In this document: positions 45,777-58,268 of the stretch, piece by piece | Position numbering within the stretch: position 1 is the first letter of the stretch | How the letters are laid out: each line of letters opens with the position of its first letter | Source of the DNA: Nissolia schottii | Lineage: Eukaryota > Streptophyta > Magnoliopsida > Fabales > Fabaceae | DNA length: 64,000 nt | Direction: 5' to 3' | Assembly: GCA_003254905.1 (NCBI GenBank) | Contig: QANU01029808.1 | Location: forward strand, 41,591 to 105,590 | Notes under the pieces: model-generated | What the model saw: only the letters and a program-made list of their open reading frames with translations | Database searches by the model: none | What the model was told of the DNA's origin: nothing | Made by a program: the position numbers and the translations under genes

Positions 45777-46656
45777 AGTTATTTATTAATGTTTTGACTT
45801 GACCTAATGGGGTTGAGAATGCTTTAATGGCTAGTGTGTCATTCCTTAAAGGTTCCAAGCTCCAATAGTTTCAAAAGAGTGTCCGAGAGGGGGACCTGCA
45901 AAGGACTTCAATGGTAAAGTCAATACATAGTCTTCTGTTACAAGGAGTAATGGAAAAAACTTATCTTTATCATGTTGGAGGTTCTATATTTATAGTGTGA
46001 TCACAGAGAGCGAGGTGTCGTGATCCTTTGAGTGTGCTGAGTGGGGAGGTATGGGATCCTTCCTGAGTCGTGGTTTCGTGGTGGTGCTTATGAGAATGTA
46101 TTTCACGCTAGGTTGTAGGTCGTGGGGGGAAAAAGAGGTTCTCCTTGGACCGAATAGCCATGGACCGAGTCAGTTTGGGTCTATCCACTAGCTCCTGCTC
46201 TAGGTTGACTTATTGGGTCTCGCTATTAGGCTTCTTATTATGCCGAGTCCAGTATACAACCTCTAAGCTCAATCATTATCGATGGGGTGGTGTCTAAGCT
46301 TACCAAAGTTAACTCCAAGCATAAATAGTTTAGTGGTGATAATGGAATTGTTCTGATCATGAGCTCGGTATGGGCCCTAAGCTTAAGCAATCATCCTGCT
46401 GAGCTCAACTCAGTCCCAGCCCTAAAACGGAAACGTTAGTGTACTGCAACGCCCTATGCGCATTGTAGCAACACGAAGCGGAGAGGGTGTTGCATCGCGC
46501 AGGGAATGCTGCAACGGCTCGCCATTTGGAGTACTACATCGGATACGTCATAGAAGGGGGTCTCCTTCTTCACCTATATATAAAAGCTTCTCATAATTGT
46601 TTAGACTTGCTAATTCACTCAAGAGCTTGAGAGGTCCCACTGTTGTGAGACTTTTC
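45777..46656 (+). repeat. Direct repeat, first copy, ends at N 46657
   Basis: Starts AGTTATTTATTAATG and ends TGAGACTTTTC at the N. The same start and end bound 46658-47511. Copies differ by substitutions and small length changes (880 against 854 bp). It includes a TATA-like CCTATATATAAAAGC near 46573 and belongs to the 5' part of LTR family R copy 2. Confidence 0.9.
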
Positions 46657-46657
46657 N

Positions 46658-47511
46658 AGTTATTTATTAATGTTTTGACTTGACCTAATGGGGTTGAGAA
46701 TGCTTTAATGGCTAGTGTGTGATTCCTTAAAGGTTTCAAGCTCCGGTAGTTTCAAAACAGTGTTCGAGAGGGGACCTACAAAGGACTTCGATGGTAAAGT
46801 CAAAACATAGTCTTCTGTTACAAGGAGTAATGGAAAAAAACTTATCTTTATCATGTTGGAGGTTCTATATTTATAGTGTGATCACAGAGAGAGAGGAGTC
46901 GTGATCCTCTGAGTGTGCTGAGTGAGGAGGTATGGAATCCTTCCCGAGTCGTGGTGTCGTGGTGGTGGTTATGAGAATGTATTTCAAGCTAGGTTGTAGG
47001 TCGTGGGGGGGAAAGAGAGGTTCTCCTTGGACCGAATAGCCATGGACTGAGTCAGTTTGGGTCTATCCACGAGCTCCTGCTCTAGGTTGACTTATTGGGT
47101 CTCGCTATTAGGCCTCTTATTATGCCGAGTCCAGTATACAACCTCTAAGCTCAATCATTACCGACGGGGTGGTGTCTAAGCTTACCAAAGTTAACTCCAA
47201 GCATAAATAGTTTAGTGGTGATAATGGAATTGTTCTGATCATGAGCTCGGTATGGGCCCTAAGCTTAAGCAATCATCCTGCTGAGCTCAACTCAGTCCCA
47301 GCCCTAAAAAACGGAAACATTGGTGTGCACGAAGCGGAGAGGGTGTTGCATCACGCAGGGAACACTGCAACAGCTCGCCATTTGGAGTACTACATCGGAT
47401 GCGTCATAAAGGGGGTCTCCTTCTCCACCTATATATAAAAGCTTCTCATAACTGTTTAGACTTGCTAATTCACTCAAGAGTTTGAGAGGTCCCACTTTTG
47501 TGAGACTTTTC
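46658..47511 (+). repeat. Direct repeat, second copy, starts after N
   Basis: Begins on the first base after the N and matches 45777-46656 to its end, then runs on into the rest of the R LTR. A block around 46440-46470 of the first copy is missing here. The TATA-like motif is at 47430-47439. Probably an unmerged contig overlap or a second haplotype. Confidence 0.9.
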
Positions 47512-49067
47512 ACTCCAGTTATTTTTATTTCTTTTCTCCCTCTCATTTTTCATTTGTGGGGAAGCAGTGCCTCCACATAAGGTGTTAAGAGTACCTAGCT
47601 TAGTACTCTTTAGCGGTCAACCATTTTAAGGTGAGTGTCTTTCTTCACGGTCTATTTTAGACCATGTATTTATTTTTAAAAGTTATTTATTATTTATTTG
47701 AATTATACTATTTATGGATGTTTACTAAAATCTTAGGAGGTGAAACTTAATGTTTTATTTTAAGTAATTATGTAATTAGTTATTACTATTATTATTATTT
47801 AGAAATTTCCTTATTTAAGAAGATAATGATTTATTTTAAAAACCTTCTTTATTTATTAAAGTAGCTATTTATGAAATATTTACGAAGTTATTTTAGAAAG
47901 TCATGAAACTATTTTAGAAATACATGAGACCACCTATGTTATTGCATTAAATAAAGCTATGTTGCATGCGTATGATTAGTATTAAGTGATATAAATATTC
48001 ACATGCTTAGGATTATATGGTTAGGCCTAATAGAATCCTTTAACAAAAGATTTTGGTTAAGGAAACATTCTGGTGGGAAAGTCTTGGTATTTAAGCTATC
48101 CATTGTGATGCACCTTTCTTACCTGAGAACCTCCATAAGCATGAGATCTTAATCTACCTGTATTTTTTCAAAGATAAAACATTTAATAATATTAAGTCAT
48201 GTTACGCTATTTATATCAGTTAAAGAACTTTGCTATTATGATCATGTTATGTTATGTATTTAAATTGTTTTCATGGGAGCTATATCTAGTACAGAACTGT
48301 AATTCAGTGACAACCTATGTTGACCCTGGTATACCTTGTACAATTGTAAAGTAAAATAGGATTCATGTAGATTTAGGGCAAGACTGTAAAGCCCGGACAT
48401 GGCAACCCGTAATGCCTGGTGTCAAGTATCATGTCATGTAGATTAGGGCAAGACCGTAAAGTCTGGATATTTTAGGAACAACTAAACTGTAATGCTCAGA
48501 ACATCTATCTAGAGAACTCCCAACTGAATTATGTTCTCAAATGCTTTCTGCACTATTTATTATTATAGAAATGTTGTATTCTTGTTATATATTATATATT
48601 ACTTTTGCATGTCATGTTTTTCAAAGTGTCCCATGTCGCCTTACGAACATCCTTTCGCTAAGACTCTTCCCAGAGTTCTAACGCCTTAACCTCCCCCTCC
48701 AATTATAAGTTACAAAGCAGAGTAGCAGTGTATGGAGTTTATAGTCAGTACAACGACTTAGAATTCAAGAGTCAACAGTTTATCTTGAGGTGAAGCTACC
48801 TATAGGAATTGTTAGTATAATTTTTATTTTGTAATCGAGTCATGCCTAGAGTGATCCAATCATATACAGGTAGGATCTTCAGACCAGTCACGTATTTTAT
48901 CATGTATATTTATGCTCATTGTAAAAGAGTTCATGATTATTTAGAAAAGGAAAGTTTTTTTTTTTGTTTTTAATTAAAGTTAAAGTGCATTTTAATAAAT
49001 GTTCCTAAGAGGTTTTCGTAAGGAAACTAGTCCTTTGAGTGCTGAAAATGATTTTTGGGTCGTTACA
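47512..49067 (+). repeat. LTR family R, copy 2, 3' part
   Basis: Continues from the TATA-bearing part and matches copy 1 from 47966 on without the nested insertion, ending GGGTCGTTACA at about 49067. Its uninterrupted join near 48770-48785 (AAGAGTCAACAGTTTATCTTG) gives the empty-site reference for the Sirevirus-like insertion in copy 1. Confidence 0.75.
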
Positions 49068-49578
49068 GAGCTCCTAACCCCTCCTGAGGTGTCTTACTTG
49101 TTTAATTCGAGATTCTTGATTAATTAGTTACATTTTTTGTGACTTCTCTCTACACAGTAGATGTCAGCTGGCAAAACTAAGGGTGGAGAACTCCCCCACG
49201 TATAAGCGCAAAGCCCCGTGATATGACCCTTGATATGATAGTAGTTATGATGACTGCCTAGCCTATGAAAATTGTGTCCATTTGTACTAATGTGATCAGA
49301 TATGAGCCCTTGGCTTCTTTAGTGGTGAGATTGAGTGTGACTTTTAATACTCTAATTACCAACTTTCAAATTTTGACAAGAAGAGGGAGGAGAAAAAGTA
49401 AACTTTTCCTACTTCCTTATCCTTGTCTTCTAAGAAAACTTCTCTAAGATTCTTGCACCTTTAAGAAAATCCTTCATAGTGTTTTTAAGCTTTTGTTGTT
49501 CCCCCTTTTCTCATTATGAGTGTACTTTGGGCTTCCTTTGTTTTCGTAAGTTCGTTGTAGCCATGTCTGAGGAAATAG
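49068..49578 (+). other. Sequence downstream of R LTR, no domain recognised
   Basis: Begins AGAGCTCCTAACCCC, which could be a decayed primer-binding region. ATG at 49162 opens only a few codons (MSAGKTKGGELP) before stops. A 60-aa frame at 49265-49447 has no recognisable domain. It may be the leader and gag start of the R element. Confidence 0.3.
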
Positions 49579-49790
49579 CACTACAAGAAAGAAGCCTATT
49601 ACTGTCCAATCATTACTGTCGGACCAGAGGCCGAAAATATTACCGTCGGATAACGAAAATTTCTCCGACGGTAACCGGTTCGCTCATAAAGAGCCGGGGT
49701 AGAGTCGTTAGGTTACCTCAGACACGCTAGCCGATGGTAAATGTTTGTGGGAAAGGGCGCGAAAAACTTACCGGCGGTCTGTACCAACAG
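49579..49790 (+). mobile_element. CACTA transposon end with subterminal repeats
   Basis: CACTACAAGAAA at 49579-49590 is the standard terminal sequence of CACTA (En/Spm) elements. It is followed by clustered subterminal motifs in both orientations: ACTGTCGGA near 49615, TACCGTCGGA (49641-49650), TCCGACGGTA (49664-49673), GCCGATGGTAA near 49730, ACCGGCGGT (49770-49778). The opposite end and the transposase were not found, so this is a fragment or a large element with an undetected far end. Confidence 0.75.
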
Positions 49791-49797
49791 TAAAAAT

Positions 49798-49965
49798 GTG
49801 AGGTTTGTTAAAAATATTGGTTGTAACCTAAATGGGCGTCCATGAATGACAAGAGCTCATAGTCAGATGCTTCGTCCACCAACCTATCAATGTTGGGTAG
49901 GGGTAAGCGTCTTTGGGGCATGCCTTATTCAGGTTTGAGTAATCCACACACATTCTCCATTATGC
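49798..49965 (-). pseudogene. gypsy RT fragment (Tat/Athila-like)
   Basis: The minus strand reads WRMCVDYSNLNKACPKDAYP, LPNIDRLVDEASDYELLSFM and DAHLGYNQ, the first RT motifs of large gypsy elements such as the Tat/Athila group, differing in wording from the chromovirus RT at 1147-1980. Only about 55 codons remain before a stop. It lies directly behind the CACTA end and could be an unrelated neighbour or sequence carried inside the CACTA element. Confidence 0.75.
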
Positions 49966-52900
49966 CAACACCGAGTATCACAATTGGTTAAGGTTCAGGC
50001 TCTTACCCCAAAAGGGCGAGGATCCCGTTAACCAATGTGAGGGCCTTGTCAGTGGGTGATTTGTAACTACCTCTGTAAGCGCTTAAAAAGCCTAGAGGCA
50101 TGCCTTGACCCTAGTGGAATACCAATGCCTACCCCACTTAAACTTTAATTTACCAAAAAATAAAATAAAAATAAAATGATTATGATTAAGTTGTTGTTAG
50201 TAAATTAACAACCACTTAATAGGAGGGTCGATTATAACTATATAATAAAAGTTAAAGTAGTAATTGAGACGAAATTAAAGTTTGTGATGTCTGGTTACAA
50301 ACAACATAAAGTTTAAGATGGTTGAATGCACAGACACATACATATCCATCGAGTCGTCTCACAATTTATTGAGTCGGATATAGTTAAAGCTTAACTCATT
50401 GAATAAACAAGCTCAATTCATTGGCTAAAGGAAATCAACTACAGTTTAAGATGGTTGAATGCACACATAAACATACACATTTCTATTGAGCAATCTCATG
50501 ATTTATGGAATCAGATATACTTAAAGCTTAACTCATTGAATAAACAAGCTCCCTTCATTAGCTCAAGCAAATCTACTCATGAACTCAGTTTTTTAAATTA
50601 TTAATGAATTGAGCTTAAAATAGCTAACAAACTATCTCGAGTCTACAACCATATTTTACTTTAGTTCTAATCACTACGCCTTAGACTTGTTTGTACCTAA
50701 CTAATAATGATGATTTCTTGCATAAAGACAAACTGAATAATTTTTTACTTAGGCGCATGCACACACAAAGTTGATAAAACTTACAAATATGAGTATATTT
50801 TTAATAATAATTATGAGACACACATTTTTATTGTAGGTGCGTAAATGAAAATTCTTAATTCGTGCCTATCTAAGAGTTGCTCACCAATAATTTCTCCTTC
50901 TCGGCTAGTTTGATGGCCCTCAACTGGTCCAATCATATTTCACAGCTAAATTAAAATGCATATCACGCCGGTGTGGACCACGTTATACTAAATTATTTTA
51001 TTACCTACCTACCAAAATAAATTATTTTATACTAACCGGGCCTGAATGCAATGAAAGAGATAACTCTATTACGAAAAGGACCTAGTACAATATTCATTTA
51101 TCTTCAAAATTATCATTTTTCCTTTTCCTTTATTTATTTCATTCAATTGTCAGTTGGTGTGAACGGTTACAAGAAGAAAGCTTATCCTGAAGGAGTTCCC
51201 ACTTTCAGAAGCATAGATAGAAATGTTTAGGGAAGAGGACCGAGGCCAAAAAATACAGTGTAGCAATAAATTAATAAATTACTGCTAACCTTCGAAAAAA
51301 AAAAAAAAGAAAGTTATCCACCGTCAGAATTTATTCATTTATCCTTTTAAATAATGATTATTTAAAAAGAGATTTTTCACTTTAAATGATAGAGTGAGAA
51401 ATTTTATTATTAAATTAATAAAATAAGATGAATTATATTTTTTATTAATTAATTTAATGTTAAGATTCATTCTAAAAAATCTTTTTTTTCTATTTTTTAT
51501 ATTTTAATTACTTATTTCAACAAAATAAAAATATTATTTACCCTCACATTTTGTCTTGTTTTCTTTGCTTGAATTCCGTTGCCGTTAACCAAAAAGTAGA
51601 AGAGAAAAAAATTAGACGCTAAGCTGTTGAAAAATATTTAACCGTAATCAAGAATTATCGTATCTCTCTCTCACACACACTAAAATTGAGTTACTACTAT
51701 TATCACAAATTCATCTATTTTAAATTCTAACAATTTTATGCATTCTAAGAAAATATTTATTTTTCCTTTTTTAATTCATTTATTAATTACTTTTATTAAT
51801 TAAAGTATAAATTTGATATTAAATTACTGTATTAAATAAATGTATTCAATTTAAAATGTACTATATTAAATTATATTTAAGATTAATTAATATAAAAAAG
51901 TATAAAATAGATGTTAATTTTACTTTTGATGATATACAAATTTTGACATGTACTTTTATATATTAAAACTTTTATTATTCATCTTCATATAATAATTCTT
52001 CATCATCTTCTATAATTCTTTATGCGCACTTTTCATTTCATTATATATATTGTCATGTTGCATGGTAGGCAGTCAACCTAAAAAAAAGTCTCCAGGATTC
52101 AATTTACCATTATTTAAATTTGGAAGGCAATTAAAAATAGTTGGAATTTGATGAGAAGACTAAAAATAGCTCATAAACATTAGGTGATGAGATGACTAAA
52201 AATCATGAAAAATAATCTCAGAATTAATGTTGAGTTGAAATGCAATTCAAAATAAAAATAATTTTGAATATTTGTTTTTTTTAAGGAATGAATAATTCTA
52301 AAATTATGGAGAAAAGGTTTTCTTAAATTTGAAATTTGAATTCGTTAGAAATCATTTTGAATTAAGGCATCAAATGTGTCAATACCTTACAATTTAAACA
52401 TTTTTTTAGAGAAATAAATACCTCAAATATTAAATGTTACTTATTGAGATTAAGATATTAAGATTAAATGTCTCGCAACAATGATTTATGTCTAATTGTA
52501 ACGTACAAAATCATGTCTAATTGATATATTATGTTCTAAATCACTAATTCAACTAAAATCATATTAGTTTTCAAAAACATGGCAAGTGACCACTATTCTT
52601 TAACCTATATATTGGTTGATTGATGTGGGGAGGGCATCATGTTAAAAGTAAAAACGTATTTATCATTATTAATATTGTGATTTGGTTGCTATTAAAAACG
52701 CATTTCTATGCCTTATTATGATTGTAATTATGAAAAAAAATTAAGAATTATTTACGATTTCAGTGAGAAGAAAAATAATAGAGTATTCAAAACCTCTTGC
52801 TAAAACATCCAAAAAAAATATTTTCTTATTTCTCATTTAAAAAATCCGTACATAAGAAGTAGTTATGTAAAAAAAAATGATATACTAAAAAAAGGAATTA

Positions 52901-53899
52901 TCAAATAAAAAATAAAAAATTGACATACTGAAAATTAAAATAAAAAATATTTAAGAACTTTAAAATCTAATTTCCTTAATAATGAATTATTTTTAAATTT
53001 TGCACTAATCTAATATTCTATATAATGAATTTAAAAAAAATCATTGTAATAGTAAAATATGATTGTAAGAATGCATTTGAAGTATAAGTTTGTGCAAATT
53101 TCTGTAATTTGATATTTTCAAATAAAAATGGTGCAAAATTTAAAGAATAAAATTAGAATGTTAAAAATTACGAATAATTAGAAAATTAAATTTCATTCCT
53201 TATTTTTTGATACTTCAAAGAAAATTGATTGCTTCTTGATATAAGATAGGAAATTCATATTCTTATTTGTTATTTATAGTTAAAAATTTGAAATATAGGA
53301 GTTTATTTCATACGTAACTCTACAAAATTTCATAATACATCAAATTCCTATTTTAATTCTCATAAAAAATAATTCTATATATAATTTAGGTTTTCTAATT
53401 ATAATGATTAATTAAATTAAATTAGATATCAAATTTCAGAATGGACATAAATCAAATTCATTAGCCAATTCAAATTCGGCTGATCAGATTAAAGGTTTTT
53501 TTTCTTTCAATTTTGTAGTTATAAATTAATTCTAAATTATAAAATAAATTCAATAGTATCTTATTCATATTTACTATACCATGAATATGATTTATTGTTG
53601 CAACAATTTTTTGACAAATCACAAAGAGGAGATTGAGCTATTCAAACTAACGAATCATATTAAGTCTTAATAAATCTACGAAAGAGATTAAGTCATTCAA
53701 AATGTAAAGAGAGATAACCATCGGATCTGTTCCAAAAGCAAATGTTGTATCGTTTTCAAAAAATTAATAGCATATGTCATATATGCAATTTTTTTCTTTA
53801 ATCAAATGTTAGAAGTTCAATCCTGACTTTGAGTATGGAGTATTTTTAAATCTTTAGGTCAATTATCTCACCTTTAAAAGTACCTACAAACTAGTAAAA
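49966..53899. other. AT-rich intergenic DNA with a 133-bp tandem duplication
   Basis: GTTTAAGATGGTTGAATGCA at 50311 recurs at 50444, giving two units of about 133 bp (50311-50577). A dense purine/pyrimidine simple-sequence character runs through 51300-53700. No gene, tRNA or clear transposon coding region was found. Confidence 0.6.
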
Positions 53900-55740
53900 G
53901 CATTAGTCATTGAGACACACCAATGGACACCCTAGCCGTGTTCCAAAAAGATACATACAACTTTCTTTCCAATCTCTTCATTCACGTTTTTTTATCCTCC
54001 AAAAAATTAAGTGTTTTATCTTCCTTTTCATTTTAATACTCCCACTTTCTATTTCTTCTCATTTCTACTTGTTACGTATACAATTTTATTTTGTAATTTT
54101 TTTTTTCACGTTTAAGCTCTTATACTTTTCATTTTTTAATTCACATGTAGGCGTAGATTTTTTTTTCCATTATTTATTTTTTCTCTTTTTGTCTATAATG
54201 TGTTGCAGCTAATGATGAATGTCTGGGTTCTTATACGGGCACCTCCTTTGTCTCTGTTGAAAAACTCAAATCATCTATTTAAAACAAATCAAAAAATCTA
54301 GAAGGAAATGAAGCGTTGATAGTTCATTCGAGTTGTAGTTGCCGCGTAAATGAGGCTCTGAAGGTTCATCTTTGTTGTCACGACTGAGTTGAATGAACAA
54401 TGAGACATTAATTATCAGGATTATGAAGGTAATCTTTATTTTTCTTTATTTTTTTAATTTTTCTCCGGTGTTTCTTCATCTGTTATCTTTTTTCACTTTT
54501 AAGTTGTCCATTTTAAGCGTGCTTGAGACTTATGTTTGGATAATTTTCCCTTTTCATTTTAATTTTTTTTTTTGGTGCATTGTCATGTTTCTTTTCAAAT
54601 TGCAATTGGGCAATTTGGAACAAGAGGATCTGATAAGAAGCTATTAGTGAAGCTTGTGTGAGGTATGTTCTTTAGCAAGAATCGTTCAATGTTTCCTTAA
54701 TTATTTTGAGAAATTTTGATATTGAGCATTTTTTACCTTCATTATTATGCCACCAAGAGTAATTCAAAGGCAATATTTTATTACCAGCTTAGGTTTTAAT
54801 TTTTGTTACTTGGACCAAATTTGCTTGAATACAACTTCTACAATGAAACTACTAATATCTATGTTGTGTATAGTGTTATGTTGTATCTAAATTCATTGGA
54901 AGAATGGGTATATGTACTCGGGCCTTCAACTGAGTATAGATACTCTTTGCTGTCCTGCCACTAACTTAGTCTTAACCATAGAAATTTAAACCTTCATTTT
55001 TTCATTTTAGTGGCACGTTTATGATGAGAGTTACGCATGATTTGTTTTTGGACGAAAGGGAAGGAGGCAAGATTGTTGGAGAATATCGGGCACATTTGTA
55101 CTAAATGGATTACTAATTTGTGTTACTATTTAAAGTTTGGTGGTGAGTGATGACTAATTTATGTTTATATTCAAAGCAACATGAACACATCATCACTGAA
55201 GAGCTTAGACAAGATGGAAGTGATTGATAATTTTCTGATACGGTTATATTAAATAAATTAATTACTTCTAGCTAGAGCGTTTTGGCTCTAAATGATATAT
55301 TGGCTTGAAGAAAACATGCAATTGAACTTTCATTCTTATTGATGAGGGTTTTTTCTTTTTCATTTAGGGTATTTGAAGATTGAAAAGTCTTTGTTTGTAC
55401 GAAAAAAATACTATGACATTAAAGAGGTACACAACTCAACTCTCTTTCACAGTTATGGTATGTTTGTTGGGTACACCAATTGCAATCAACATTGTCATGG
55501 AGCACAATCCAAAAATTTTGGACCATATTGACTGTGACATGAAACTATTCCAACATATTCAGTAAACCTTTTATTTCTCTATCTCTATTTCTCTCTTCTT
55601 TTTTCTTCATTTGTTCATGAAATAATGGGTGACATGAGAGTTTAAATTTTTGTAGACTTTAGAGTGCATGTTATAATATTTTCAATCATTAACCTTAAAA
55701 TTGTTCAATTGTAAGTATCATCTGGGTCTGGGCATAGTAT
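53900..55740. other. AT-rich DNA with short unsupported frames
   Basis: Open stretches at 53910-54212, 54393-54647 and 55380-55565 have no recognised domain. The first two are Phe/Leu/Ser-rich products of T-rich DNA. The third (containing PIAINIVMEHNPKILDHIDCD) has more ordinary composition and could be a decayed exon or transposon piece, but no splice partners were found. Confidence 0.35.
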
Positions 55741-55743
55741 TAG

Positions 55744-55918
55744 AGATTTTCTATTCACTGATAATATAAAGAATTTTACACTATCATCTAATCACGTGCA
55801 TTTATTTAGATGCTTTTTGAAGTAGTAAAAGTGAGACTTAACCACTTTTTCTTATGTATCAACAAATGATTGAATGATAGTGTAAAACTCTTTTACACCA
55901 TGAGTAAATAAAAATTAA
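55744..55918. mobile_element. MITE family A, copy 3
   Basis: Arms of about 45-50 bp: the left runs from TTTTCTATTCACTGATAATA to TTTTACACTATCATCTAATCA, and the right (about 55868-55918) is its imperfect reverse complement (TGATTGAATGATAGTGTAAA). It shares the core TTTTACACTATCATCTAATCA with the copies at 9053 and 43468. Confidence 0.75.
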
Positions 55919-56339
55919 TTTCATAATATTATCTTGTCTAAATGTTTCTTTTATGTATTTTGTTGAATAGTCTTTTTACTATTCTTCTTTCCCTGCTTTG
56001 TAGTTTTTATGAATGACTTTATAAGTATTGCTTTTATACATTGTTTGAAATTTTAAGGGGTTTTTTTGGTTTAAGGAATTCGGTACTTTCATATATTAGA
56101 CAAATACTTTATGTATTTTAATACATTATATTTGTCTTTAGTTAATATGGTTTTGTTCGAATTTTTGTCTTTAGTTGTTTTTTTAGTGGCTTTGAATTAC
56201 TTCCTCCTCCGTGATTATCAATATGTTAATTTTAGGTTCCAATATATTTAACTAATGGATTGACCTATTGTAATTTACTTTGATTATATACCATTAAAAA
56301 GTTTATTTTTTACCAAGATTATATTTTCAGTTAAGTTAA

Positions 56340-56525
56340 GAGATGTTGTCTGGACTCAATGGCTTGGACAAAATCTAGTTCACCCAAGCTGAAAGTTGTA
56401 TCACTTTTAACCAAGGTTGGAAAGTAAAAGTGGTTGCAAGATTCAAACTTGCCACCTTGCACACATACAAGAAGCAAGGCAATCCATTATTGCCGCTAAG
56501 CTACTAAGTTTTATACTACTTGAGT
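56340..56525 (-). mobile_element. Possible tRNA-derived SINE, no TSD seen
   Basis: On the minus strand near 56510-56430, TAGCTTAGCGGC resembles an A box and GCAAGTTTGAATCTTGC a B box. A poly(A) tail and target duplication were not found, so this could be a SINE fragment or chance. Confidence 0.4.
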
Positions 56526-57734
56526 GAACATAAATTATATATAACAATTTAAGATTTATTCTAGTTTATAAATGAACTCGTGAAATCACTGGTGAACTCG
56601 CAAGTTTGAGCGAGTTCACCAGAGTTTAGCTTTACACTAAATCGAGTTTACATCTGAGTCAGCTCGATTTTGATACCTAAGATCATAAAATCGGACGAGT
56701 TTACGAGTTAACACTCCAATTTAATAACCATGATGTTATCTACTACTAAAATGACTGCATGTAAATTGCAATCAACACCTAATGGAGAGATGTCAAGTAC
56801 TAAGTTAAATGGGGCTAAACTTGAGAGGGATTGAAACTTTGTGTCATTGTACTTTTTTATTTAACTTTTTTTTTATTTCATGTAATGGTTATTGCATTTA
56901 TTCAACATGATCTTACACAGCTGGTGTTAACATAAACATTGTATCTTGATAAGCATAATGTCATATTTATGAACTTATATTTTTATTTTGGGATAACTTT
57001 GAATTTAGTATTGTTTCCATTGAGTTGATTTAATTTCAGGTATATTGTTACTTGCTTTTTTTTTTCCTTAGGATTGAAATTTTTACTATTTATCATCAAT
57101 GTTATTTATATTATTTATATTTCTTTTATCCTTTTTGGTAAACATATTTTTTCTGTCCTCGTTACATTTAATCAATTTTATTAGGTATTGTGGTACTAAA
57201 TTTCAAATACATATTTCTATAAAGTAAACAAAAATATATATTATTTTTACGTATACATATTATTTGATTTTTTTTAGACTAAAGTTCTAAATCTCGCATG
57301 TTTTTTAGTCCTTTTGTAGGAGCCAAACATAGTTCTTTACGTTTTATCACGATAAATGATAGGTGATTGATATAACTGCATCTGCATATCCAATTTATAA
57401 TATTTTTAATATTAAATCACTTTAATTTAATTCATATTATTTATTGCCATTTGATTCAAGTATCATTGTGACTTTTAATTAAAAAATATCTCATAGTTTT
57501 ACAATTTGTCATTTTACAAATTTGTATTTAGTTATTGTAAAATTAATTTTTCACCCAATGGACGGGTCAAAAACACTAGGTTTTTTTATTAAAAGAGTTA
57601 CTGTGAGATTTATTTACTAAATAAACTCAAAATAAGATAATTTAAACACAATTTTAGAGCTGTTAAATCAGCATATTTTTAGATTCAAAAAGTTTATAAC
57701 TAAAAGTTTGGAAATAAAAAACCTCAATTTCGTC

Positions 57735-58075
57735 TTTGTAGATTCTTACTTCAGTCAACTTCGTTCCTAACAAAACTTGTTGGCCAAAATCGTTTCTACA
57801 AAATATAAAAGTCAATCAAGTTAAGTTTTTCGTCAATTTCCTAATGATAATTGTTAACATGACACATAATTGTATAAATTTTTAACCAAAATCATCCCTA
57901 TAAAATAAAATAAAAATAAAATCAATCACTTTAGTCTCTATTATCTACCACATCAACACTTACCGTTAGAAGATTGATAGAGACTAATTTGACTGATTTT
58001 TATATTTTGCAAGGATGATTCTGACTAATAACTTTTATTAAGGATGAAGTTGACCTAATTGAGAATCTATTATAA
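57735..58075. mobile_element. MITE with ~95-bp inverted arms
   Basis: The left arm (TAGATTCTTACTTCAGTCAA, about 57738-57832) and the right arm (about 57977-58070) are imperfect reverse complements, including TACAAAATATAAAAGTCAAT against GCAAAATATAAAAATCAGTC. The interior is short and non-coding. A target duplication was not clear. It lies about 195 bp beyond the stop codon of the 601-aa gene, so it may border or enter its 3' UTR. Confidence 0.65.
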
Positions 58076-58268
58076 AAAAGAAAATGTTTTTTTTCTTTTA
58101 CCTAAAAGTTTCTTCAAGCAATTAAAAGAAGGGTTATATTTCAATAATAAGTTCTTCTCAACATGCATTTATACGAGTAGAATACAAAAAACTCAACCGA
58201 GCAAATTATCTGTTTAAACAAACAACCCATTGTGGAGAGAAAACAAGAATGTTTACTGTTCTTTTGTT

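Noticed and set aside
55380..55565. 61-aa frame with ordinary composition
   Set aside because: No domain, no neighbouring exon with matching phase, and a position in AT-rich DNA near a MITE; kept only as a note.
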